Shown one piece after another: positions 18,362 to 25,191 of a stretch of DNA of 25,191 nt. Made by a program: the position numbers and the translations under genes. The first letter of the stretch is position 1; every line of letters begins with the position of its first letter. The notes below the pieces were generated by a model. It had not been told where the DNA came from. It made no database searches and was given only the letters and a program-made list of their open reading frames with translations. This DNA is from Stentor coeruleus. Taxonomy: Eukaryota; Ciliophora; Heterotrichea; Heterotrichida; Stentoridae. The stretch lies in assembly GCA_001970955.1 (NCBI GenBank), contig MPUH01001051.1:1-25191 (forward strand). Reading direction: 5' to 3'.

Positions 18362-19645
18362 ATGTCAATATTTCAGTCAGTATACTCTCAGATAGCCGCT
18401 AGAAAAACCTTTTGGCAGACTGATGAGTTTCCTCAATATCATACAAATGGCAAACCGCATATTTTAGAAGGCAGGTTGTCGTTTTTTTATAACAACGAAT
18501 GGAAAGAGCGACAATTAGTTAAGCTAAGTAAGAGTTCAATGTATTTTTCTGAAGCCTCAGGAGTTTTAGTTTGGTTAAAAATCAAATGGTGCTTAGTGAC
18601 CAGTTTTTCAGAAGAAAAAAACTCTGGCGATCTTTACGGTTTTACATTAAGCTTAGAAACTAACATTAAGCAAGATTTCTACACTGAAAACTCCGAAGCT
18701 CTCGACCAATGGTTGAGTATTTTAAGTCAAGTTTCAATAATGACGAATATCCAACAAGACTATGTAATAATAAAAGAAATAGACTCAGGTAAATTCGGCA
18801 CAGTTTACTTATGCCAAGATATAAACACACACGAAGAATACGCAATGAAAAAAATCCTTAAAAAAGATCTAATCAACGCAAAATACCTTAACCAAATTTT
18901 CAATGAAATCGCTATCCTCAGAAAACTTGACCACAAAAGCATAATAAAATTATACAAAGTTTATGAAGAAAAAAAATACATATCATTAATACTCGAATAT
19001 ATCCCATATGGGAATATGCTTAAAAGAATTCTCAAAAAGAAAAAGTTAACTGAAAAACAAGTGATGATATTCTCAAGGAACTTATTTGAAGTCTTAGCTT
19101 ATATTCATTCAAAAGGGATAATCCATAGGGATTTAAAGCTTGAAAATATTTTGATGACTTCAAATACTGGGAATTCTGAGTTTAAATTAGCTGATTTCGG
19201 ATTAGCTTGTTATATAGACAAATCTCTTAAAAGTAAATCTGGTTCTCCAGGATATATGGCTCCTGAGATACTTCGTGGAAATACTTATAGTACTAAAGTT
19301 GATGTATTTAGTGCTGGGATTATAATTTTCATATTGCTTACAGGAACTTCTCCATTTGTAGCTAATACGACACAGAAAATCATAGAAAAAAACTTGAAAT
19401 GCAGGATTTGCTTTGAAGGAAATGAGTGTAAATCTATGTCAAGACATGCTACTAGTTTTATTATTGAAATTTTAACGTCAGAACCAACTTATAGACCTAC
19501 GGCACAACAGGTTTTGAAACACCCTTGGATTAAATACAAGAGTTGTAGTGATTCTGAACTCGCATCTTCGTCGCCTTATACATCAGCAGGGAAACTTTTT
19601 GGTGAAGTTGGTGGCTTGATATGGGATATAAAATTAGAGAATTAG
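18362..19645 (+). CDS. PH-domain serine/threonine protein kinase, CAMK-like, predicted active
   Basis: 427 residues. Residues about 33-124 read as a PH domain: opening strand HILEGRLSFF, paired strands with WKERQLVKLS, and the closing helix with its conserved Trp (Trp117). A kinase domain follows at about 134-390. Catalytic residues are complete: Lys163 in YAMKK, His-Arg-Asp 255-257, Lys259, Asn262, Asp-Phe-Gly 278-280 and Ala-Pro-Glu 300-302. The Gly-rich loop reads Asp-Ser-Gly-Lys-Phe-Gly, so its first Gly is Asp141, a mild change. The closing HPWIKY is typical of the CAMK group. The PH domain suggests recruitment to phosphoinositides. The order resembles Akt, but the kinase domain looks CAMK-like and the AGC C-terminal hydrophobic motif is not evident. 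It ends with TAG. Confidence 0.93.
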   Translation: MSIFQSVYSQIAARKTFWQTDEFPQYHTNGKPHILEGRLSFFYNNEWKERQLVKLSKSSMYFSEASGVLVWLKIKWCLVTSFSEEKNSGDLYGFTLSLETNIKQDFYTENSEALDQWLSILSQVSIMTNIQQDYVIIKEIDSGKFGTVYLCQDINTHEEYAMKKILKKDLINAKYLNQIFNEIAILRKLDHKSIIKLYKVYEEKKYISLILEYIPYGNMLKRILKKKKLTEKQVMIFSRNLFEVLAYIHSKGIIHRDLKLENILMTSNTGNSEFKLADFGLACYIDKSLKSKSGSPGYMAPEILRGNTYSTKVDVFSAGIIIFILLTGTSPFVANTTQKIIEKNLKCRICFEGNECKSMSRHATSFIIEILTSEPTYRPTAQQVLKHPWIKYKSCSDSELASSSPYTSAGKLFGEVGGLIWDIKLEN

Positions 19646-20952
19646 AGAATTTTGGGGTTTTAAATGCATGCTAATTGAGGTTTATAAAGGTTTTAGTTAT
19701 TAAATAATATAATTTTTGTTTTAGTGTGTGATAGGATGAGTCGTTTTTTTGGAAGCTTTTTTTATAGTAAATCAGATGCATCAGATAAAGTAATGTTTTC
19801 CAAAGTAGTCGATAAGTTACTAATCAAATAGTTTAATAATAAGTTTTTACTATGTGTGCTGGCATTAAATGACTTTTTTCTGATTGATAACTGATTGAAA
19901 TCTTCTTAATTATTCAGCTAAAATTTACTATTCAAATTATCATAACCAAACACAATTTGCAATACTTGTAAGAAGTTTAAGGAAAGAAACTGTAAGTGTT
20001 ATTTTTGAAATCTTTATTAGAAGTTTCGCATATAAGAATGTAAGTTTTTTATATCTAATTTAAAAAATTGCATTCTTAGGAATAGCTGTGCTGTATTATT
20101 TATTTTTTTACCTTAAATCAATATCGACACAGTTTCATAAATTTTATTATTTTTCTATAATTTTTAAGCTTTGGGTATGATTAATAACTATATAATTTAA
20201 AAAATTTTATTTATATTTATAGTTTGTCAGTTTGATTTCATTATATAATTAGTTTTTACATGATTAAAGAGCAGTTTTATATTGATATTTGAAATTAAGT
20301 ATATATAAATGGTATTTTTTTAATGTTGAAATAATCGAATAATTTTTTAGTTTTTTTTGTTATAGTTTAAAATGAGTATTTAGGTTTTATGATATTCTAA
20401 GTGAAGTTTTAAATTTTAATTTTTTGGAGGAATACTTTAGAAATATAGATTGATTTTTAGAGCTTAAAGGGTTCATGAGATATACCACGAAAAAGTTGTG
20501 TTAAGATTTTTATTATAAAACCAAATCATCACATCATTTTAAACCACTCATCAGCCTATAAATAAAACTCACATCATTTTAAACCACTCATCAGCCTATA
20601 AATAAAACTCTTAATATCATGCATAAAACCCTAATTCCACAAAAACACAATTTTACCTACCCAAAAAAAAAGCATCTAATCAAGCCAATCCTCATTTTTA
20701 CCATAAAAGCTTTAAACCTTAATCAAGTAAAATCCATAACAAAACTTATCCTAAAACATAATTTCCTAACCCATCATATTATCCTAACTCAACTAAAACC
20801 CTACAATAACTTTTACCATCATTATATTTCCTATCAAAAAAAAAAAAAAGCATAATCAATACAAAAAATTATCATCCCTTCCTCTAATCTCTTTTATCTA
20901 TCCTTATATTTATCATAATAAAATCCATACTAAACAAAAATTATAACTATAT
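19646..20952. other. Intergenic, 1.3 kb
   Basis: A G/T-rich start, a long AT-rich middle, then an A/C-rich, G-poor end from about 20515. The end holds a 40-bp duplication. A 78-codon frame at 20619-20855 lies in the A/C-rich part. Its His/Lys/Asn/Leu-heavy translation looks compositional, although a TATAAATA sits about 20 bases before its ATG, so a small gene cannot be fully excluded. Confidence 0.55.
20529..20610. repeat. Perfect two-copy direct repeat, 40-bp unit
   Basis: 20531-20570 is repeated exactly at 20571-20610, and the match begins two bases earlier. Each copy carries one CCTATAAATAAAAC element, so a TATA-like box has been duplicated. Confidence 0.95.
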
Positions 20953-21420
20953 ATGTCAGGTAAGCTAAAACTTCATACAAAAGTAACCTTAGGAGAACTT
21001 ATAGAAAAACAATCACCTATAAAAGAAAGTCAATTAATTCGTGTGCTTATAAAGAAAAAAAAGTCTGAAAAAACTGTTAAAAAATATCCAGTCTTCAATT
21101 TAATAAAACTTAACCCTGAGATTAGTTTTAAACAAACTGTTGTAATGAAAGATGAGTCAATAGATACTATAAGAAATAAGTCTAAATGCATTTTTGGTAA
21201 TATAAGCAATAGTAATTCAAGCTCACCATCTAAAGATCATAGAGCTTTAAGTGCAAGGAGTAGAATATTTTCTTCAAATAAAATAGTATATAAAGATCCA
21301 CAGGAAAATTTTAGGAATTCTTCAAAGTTTGGAATTAGGAATGCTGAAATACTTAACTTTTTACGTAACAAAAATAAATACTTTCCGAAAGGGGTCGTAA
21401 TTAAGAGAAAAGTTGCTTAA
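20953..21420 (+). CDS. Basic protein, unrecognised
   Basis: 155 residues, rich in Lys and Ser with a pI that must be high. Residues 1-60 mix short hydrophobic strands with Lys runs (IKKKKSEK near 33-40). The Ser-rich section NSNSSSPSKDHRALSARSR (about 85-103) looks disordered and phosphorylatable. The end (IRNAEILNFLRNKNKYFPKGVVIKRK) may fold as a helix. No known domain. It starts at the first ATG after an A/C-rich leader, with TATATATG at the start itself. It ends with TAA, then G/T-rich DNA follows. Confidence 0.72.
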   Translation: MSGKLKLHTKVTLGELIEKQSPIKESQLIRVLIKKKKSEKTVKKYPVFNLIKLNPEISFKQTVVMKDESIDTIRNKSKCIFGNISNSNSSSPSKDHRALSARSRIFSSNKIVYKDPQENFRNSSKFGIRNAEILNFLRNKNKYFPKGVVIKRKVA

Positions 21421-22220
21421 TGATTGATTTTTGATGTGATTTTTAACAGATTTTTCGTTTTTGGTCAAATAAGGAGATTTTTTTATATGCTTTTTGGTGT
21501 GGTTTGTATAATTAAGATTTGGATTTTTTAGTTTTTTTGTTAGATTATGTTGAGATGCCGTTTGTAGCATTCTTTTTACTTCTATATTATTATTTTATCC
21601 TCAACCCATATGTTAAGTATTAGTTTTTTAAATGAAGAATAGTTTAGTTTTTGATATAAAAATATAAAATTATTATATGCTTATTCTATTGAAGTCAGCT
21701 ATTATATCACATTATTGAATTTTTATTTATATAAAAGTTTTCAAGCTAATTTGGATGTGGATTACCATAGCCTAATATACGAAAATTCATTTGTATTTTA
21801 ATATTTTTTTAAGATAAAGTCTCAAATTATATAAAACCAAAACAACTATTTATTTTCATGAACAAAATCTTTTCCTTAACTTCTTAAACCCAACATCTCC
21901 AAAAATTATCATAAAAAACCTCAAAAAAAATACCAAATATCAAAACACTTCTACAAATTTCCCTTCAACCCCAGTTCATTATTTATCCCAAAAAACAACA
22001 TTAATTCCTACACTAAAACCAAACCATACTATTATCCTGACAATAATTATCTTTCATATTTTCTTTTAAACTCCTATTCAGTTTATTTTAATTATCAACA
22101 TCTACTAAAATTCCTATCAAAAAAAAATAATTTCATTACTCTCAATTTACTTTCTAAACAGCCTCGTATCTAAAAAAATCACTTGAAGATGATATTCATA
22201 ATCTGCCCGGTTATATAAAT
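21421..22220. other. Intergenic, 0.8 kb
   Basis: G/T-rich to about 21560, AT-rich to 21830, then C-rich and G-poor to the next start. GGTTATATAAATATG places a TATA-like element directly against the ATG at 22221. The minus-strand frame at 21361-21570 overlaps the end of the previous gene and is a shadow. Nothing else is seen. Confidence 0.6.
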
Positions 22221-23153
22221 ATGAAATTTTCAGACCCAAAAGAAGACTTCGAAAAGGATAATTCCTGGATATCAATTTCTTCAATAAAAAAAGCTGCAAA
22301 TATATCAGCAGTTATAGAAACCTTTCAAAGCGAGAGTACTTTGCCAGTTAACCTGAGCACAACTTCAGGTTGGGATACAGTGGATAAATCCATAGAATCA
22401 ATCAACTTCACATCTTTAAACTATTCTTCTCTACCCCGACCTAAGCAAAAAATGCCTTCTTATTCAAGTTTATTAAAAAAAATCCTCATCCTCAATGAAG
22501 AAATCAGTATCTTATCCTTACAACTTCGTTCCTCTAACAAAGAGATCGAACGGCTGAACCATCTCTTAGAAGATCAAGAAAAAAAACACACAATTAAAAT
22601 CCAATTCATGCAAGAACAACATGAAAAACGTCTGCAAAAAAGCAAGACCGACCTTGACTTCCTCCTAAAAGACCTAAACATGAAATCAACAGCACTTCTC
22701 GCTGAAGAGTTCAAAAAAAAACACTCAGAAGACCTTGAAAATCTTAAAGAATACTATGAAAAAACCCTTGAAGATATAAAAAAATCCCACGAAAGCGAAA
22801 TTCTATATAAAGAAATGGAACAAGACAAATCATTAAATGCCCTCAAACAAAAATTTTTCCGATACTTGTCTGAAGTTGAAAAACGCTTTAAGCAAGAACT
22901 TAATGATTTAAGATCTGAATACAATCGGGATTGGGCTGAAATGCAAAGAGAAACATTTTGTGTAGAAAGTAAAGAATATGATCAAGTAAGTAATGATGAA
23001 GGAAGTACATATTATGATTTTGATTTTGAGTTTTATAAGAAAAGCTTATGCTCTAAGAAAGGTTGCAAAAACACACTGAAAATTTCTGTATGTGAAACTG
23101 GTGAAAGACTTTCTTGTGAGTCTTGTCTTAGTACACGAAGAGATTCTAGGTAG
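22221..23153 (+). CDS. Long coiled-coil protein with Cys-rich C-terminus
   Basis: 310 residues. Residues 1-80 are Ser-rich and probably flexible. About 82-245 form an extended predicted coiled coil (heptads in ILNEEISILSLQLRSSNKEIERL and EEFKKKHSEDLENLKEYY). An acidic aromatic segment DFDFEFY (266-272) follows. The last 35 residues hold five Cys at 277, 282, 291, 299 and 302, in the order C-x4-C-x8-C-x7-C-x2-C. That spacing could bind zinc, but it is not a family I can name. It may be a cytoskeletal or centriolar coiled-coil protein with a small zinc-binding tail (inference). It ends with TAG, then a 12-base T run. Confidence 0.8.
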   Translation: MKFSDPKEDFEKDNSWISISSIKKAANISAVIETFQSESTLPVNLSTTSGWDTVDKSIESINFTSLNYSSLPRPKQKMPSYSSLLKKILILNEEISILSLQLRSSNKEIERLNHLLEDQEKKHTIKIQFMQEQHEKRLQKSKTDLDFLLKDLNMKSTALLAEEFKKKHSEDLENLKEYYEKTLEDIKKSHESEILYKEMEQDKSLNALKQKFFRYLSEVEKRFKQELNDLRSEYNRDWAEMQRETFCVESKEYDQVSNDEGSTYYDFDFEFYKKSLCSKKGCKNTLKISVCETGERLSCESCLSTRRDSR

Positions 23154-23256
23154 TTTTTTTTTTTTTGTGAAAGAATAAGATAAAGTAATATATAAATTTA
23201 TATTTTATGTATTATAGACTGAGAAAAATAAACTTTAGAAGTTGTGGAAAAGATTT

Positions 23257-23265
23257 AAAAAAAAA
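23257..23265 (-). terminator. RNA polymerase III terminator (T9)
   Basis: Nine consecutive T on the minus strand begin one base after the tRNA 3' end, a standard polymerase III stop. Confidence 0.85.
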
Positions 23266-23266
23266 G

Positions 23267-23349
23267 TCCGACCAACCGGATTTGAACCGGTGACCCTGGG
23301 ATTACTATGCTTCTACAGTCCCATGCTCTACCAACTGAGCTATGGTCGG
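23267..23349 (-). tRNA. tRNA-Tyr (anticodon GTA) with a 10-nt intron
   Basis: Read on the minus strand the cloverleaf is complete: acceptor CCGACCA/TGGTCGG with discriminator A, D-arm GCTC...GAGC, anticodon stem TGGGA/TCCCA and T-arm ACCGG TTCAAAT CCGGT. The anticodon GTA is at 23316-23314. The anticodon loop has 17 bases instead of 7, which fits a 10-base intron (about 23312-23303, AAGCATAGTA) in the canonical place one base 3' of the anticodon. C1-G72 and A73 are the eukaryotic Tyr identity set. The A box (TAGCTCAGTTGG) and B box (GGTTCAAATCC) are both good. CCA is not encoded. Confidence 0.96.
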
Positions 23350-23524
23350 ATCTGAGATTTAGTAGGAGTTTATGATTTTTATAGTTTTTAGATTATGTGG
23401 AAGGGAAAAGATTTTGATTGAGAATTTTTTAAAGAGGAAAATATTTTTTTGGGTTTGTGATAAATGTGTATGTAAAAGCATATTGGGATATTGATTTGAA
23501 AGAAAATATTAGATGGATTGTTAA

Positions 23525-23857
23525 TTAATTAGCATTTTGTAGTTTTATAAGCTTTTTTATAGCTTTTTCAGTTTTTTCATTAAGCTTTTCTGATTTCCTT
23601 TCGAGATTACGCTTTAAGTCCCAATTCGCTTTTTTAGGAGCTATAGTTAAAGGCTCATTTTGCTGTTTTTCAAAGTCTTTTAATGCATTTCTAGCTTCTC
23701 TATCAACAAGAATCTCAACTTGCAAAACTTTTGTTGGAGCTTCAACTACAAAAGTACTTAAGTCTTTATCACGAGGGACGTAATTACGGAATTTTAAAGA
23801 TTTTTGATTATGAATCTCATCAGAATACGGCTGTAAAGTTGCAAGTAATTTTTCCAT
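23525..23857 (-). CDS. CCDC12: CCDC12/Cwf18-like pre-mRNA splicing factor
   Basis: 110 residues matching the Cwf18 family (human CCDC12, fission yeast Cwf18). Family landmarks visible are LKFRNYVPRDKDL (about 21-33) and the C-terminal block APKKANWDLKRNLERKSEKLNEKTEKAI (about 73-100), where the Trp-Asp-Leu-Lys-Arg motif followed by a Lys/Glu helix is characteristic. The family is part of the activated spliceosome and acts in the nucleus. The protein is shorter than human CCDC12: the N-terminal helix is brief and the acidic linkers are reduced. It is on the minus strand, divergent from the gene at 24334, and it stops with TAA. The tRNA lies downstream. Identification is from memory of the family; the motif match is strong. 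Confidence 0.88.
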   Translation of the reverse strand: MEKLLATLQPYSDEIHNQKSLKFRNYVPRDKDLSTFVVEAPTKVLQVEILVDREARNALKDFEKQQNEPLTIAPKKANWDLKRNLERKSEKLNEKTEKAIKKLIKLQNAN

Positions 23858-24333
23858 TTATTATAAATTGGCATAAAATTCTTCAAATAATAATACAAAA
23901 ACATCTCAAATAACGTATTTTATATAATTTTGTTTATATTTTTGAATACATTTATAATGTTCTATACAAAAACTTCATTAAAAACGATTATTTAATTCAA
24001 ACTACATCTGCATCTATAATTATCCCTTAATCCTAAAAATATTTCCAATTAAATCATGAAATTTCCTATAAAAAATATCCTAATTCTTAAAACCATTTAC
24101 AATCCGAACTTATTCTAATTCTAAAACTAAATAGATTCTATTATTTAATATGATATTTTCCAATAACCTCTCATACTTAATCTAATAATTATCTAACCCT
24201 AAATCTAATTTCCACTATTATTTTTTCCTCTTCCATCCAACCCAATACAATCATCAAATTATTTTCCATAACAATCACAACTGCCTAAAATCAACCTCAA
24301 CCTTATAAATAAAATCCATTTCTTATATTGTAA
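23858..24333. other. Divergent intergenic region, 0.48 kb
   Basis: Between the CCDC12-like gene (minus) and the gene at 24334 (plus). The half nearer 24334 is A/C-rich and G-poor. A TTATAAATAAAAT element at about 24303-24315 is a candidate TATA box for the plus-strand gene. No reading frame or RNA is seen. Confidence 0.6.
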
Positions 24334-24810
24334 ATGTTATTTAAACACAAATCATCCACAGTGCTAAATAAGCCTAAATCACTATCAGATCTCATTAAAA
24401 TCTCAGGACAAAAAATACCAAGTTCTATACAGAAACTCAGAACAATGAAACCTAAAAAGACATTAAGCACGGAAAAACTAAAAAAGCAAAGAAAAAATCA
24501 CACACGAAGATTTGACCTTGGTGAGAAAATCCCTAAAACCTGTGCAGAAAGCCCAGTAGATTCACTGATAAAAAAACCTTCAAAACGATTAACCTCATGT
24601 GAAACTCATAAGGCTATAAATTCATTTAAATTAGCAAAGCCTATGTTGAAAAAAGCAAAATCGAAAGATAAGATTAAAAGGCCAAAATGCAAAACAAGTG
24701 TCAAATCTCGTAATGTTGAAGATATGGTGATATCTCCGATAAAGAAAATTAGATTGGAGTTTTTAAATCTTGAAGATCAGAGCATGTTAAAAGTACTAGG
24801 AATAATATAG
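24334..24810 (+). CDS. Very basic Lys-rich protein, unrecognised
   Basis: 158 residues, about one in five of them Lys, with scattered Ser, Thr and Pro. There is no hydrophobic core pattern until the last 25 residues (ISPIKKIRLEFLNLEDQSMLKVLGII). Lys-rich stretches such as KPKKTLSTEKLKKQRKNHTRR (near 39-59) could bind nucleic acid or act as a nuclear localisation signal. No domain recognised. The ATG lies about 20 bases after a TATAAATA element, and the gene ends with TAG followed by G/T-rich DNA, as in other genes here. Moderate confidence as a real gene. Confidence 0.68.
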   Translation: MLFKHKSSTVLNKPKSLSDLIKISGQKIPSSIQKLRTMKPKKTLSTEKLKKQRKNHTRRFDLGEKIPKTCAESPVDSLIKKPSKRLTSCETHKAINSFKLAKPMLKKAKSKDKIKRPKCKTSVKSRNVEDMVISPIKKIRLEFLNLEDQSMLKVLGII

Positions 24811-25115
24811 AGTTATAGTGAATAAGTTGTATAAATATATTGAGTTATGAAAGTAGGGATTTTTTGTTATAAAATATTTATTTTTTGTAGGTGCTAGGGT
24901 TGCTATTTGTATTTAAAGGTTTGGTTTAGAATTTGCGTGGATTGAGATAAAAAATAAGGTAGTTAGATTATAAACTAAAAAATTTTTCTTTAAAAATAAC
25001 TAAAATGAAGAATAAGGCGATTAAAATATTCATTTAGTTACTAATATTCTAATAAATTGAAAAATCCAAATCTACTTTTAAAAACAAGTTTACATTGAAA
25101 AACACTATAATTAAT
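24811..25115. other. Intergenic, 0.3 kb
   Basis: G/T-rich for about 120 bases after the stop, then A-rich up to the next ATG. Nothing else is seen. Confidence 0.55.
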
Positions 25116-25191
25116 ATGGAAGTGACAGCTAACGAAGAACAAAACTATGGTAAACTTAATGAATTCCCATTTGCCATTTGCCCTAACTGGG
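25116..25191 (+). CDS. Start of a gene cut by the right edge
   Basis: ATG at 25116 opens 25 codons to the window end (MEVTANEEQNYGKLNEFPF, then AICPNW). Base composition is clearly more coding-like than the flank: it is less AT-rich and has no stop. The Cys-Pro-x-Trp could begin a zinc-ribbon-like element, but the fragment is too short to name. Confidence 0.55.
   Translation, partial: MEVTANEEQNYGKLNEFPFAICPNW

Noticed and set aside
20619..20855. 78-codon plus-strand frame after a duplicated TATA-like box
   Set aside because: The Lys/His/Asn/Leu-heavy translation mirrors the A/C-rich leader and is followed closely by a better gene. It is not fully excluded; RNA-seq would decide.
4183..24810. 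TGA read as tryptophan (Blepharisma-type code)
   Set aside because: Conserved Trp positions checked are TGG and no gene needs a TGA to be read through, so the window gives no positive evidence for reassignment.

Overview
The window looks like macronuclear-type DNA from a ciliate, most like a heterotrich such as Stentor. This is inference. The sequence is very AT-rich and compactly gene-packed, and every gene is a single uninterrupted reading frame in the standard code. It holds a calcium-dependent protein kinase (CDPK) architecture typical of ciliates, apicomplexans and plants. It also has short telomere-like tracts (CCTAACACCCTA) matching the 8-base heterotrich telomere unit as I remember it. 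All 13 complete genes stop with TAA (7) or TAG (6), none with TGA, and the tryptophans I checked use TGG.

Layout: (1) 1-2357, minus strand, a WD40-repeat gene cut by the left edge, with 17 complete 42-residue repeats. (2) 2358-4182, a long gene-free stretch. (3) 4183-6547, two tandem paralogues encoding small coiled-coil proteins with Cys-x-Cys tails that look lipidated. (4) 7685-11225, two head-to-head kelch paralogues, both starting Met-Gly-Asn, sharing a 232-base divergent promoter that contains a 120-base direct duplication. (5) 11957-15155, three unrecognised genes (basic, coiled-coil and small helical proteins). (6) 15712-17175, a CDPK-type protein with four intact EF-hands but a kinase domain lacking the catalytic Asp and the DFG Asp, i.e. 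a predicted pseudokinase. (7) 18362-19645, a PH-domain plus CAMK-like kinase that looks active. (8) 20953-25191, two further unrecognised genes and a coiled-coil protein with a Cys-rich tail, an intron-containing tRNA-Tyr, a CCDC12/Cwf18 splicing factor, and the first 25 codons of a gene cut by the right edge.

There is no operon logic. A loose theme is membrane association and signalling: two predicted myristoylated kelch proteins, one predicted myristoylated CDPK-like protein, two Cys-tailed proteins and one PH-domain kinase.

Two DNA-level patterns cut across the genes. First, upstream flanks are rich in C and almost free of G, while downstream flanks are rich in G and almost free of C. The switch is abrupt between same-strand genes, and the gradient runs through at least one coding region. 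Second, seven intergenic segments of about 40 to 120 bases are present as exact or near-exact two-copy direct duplications.
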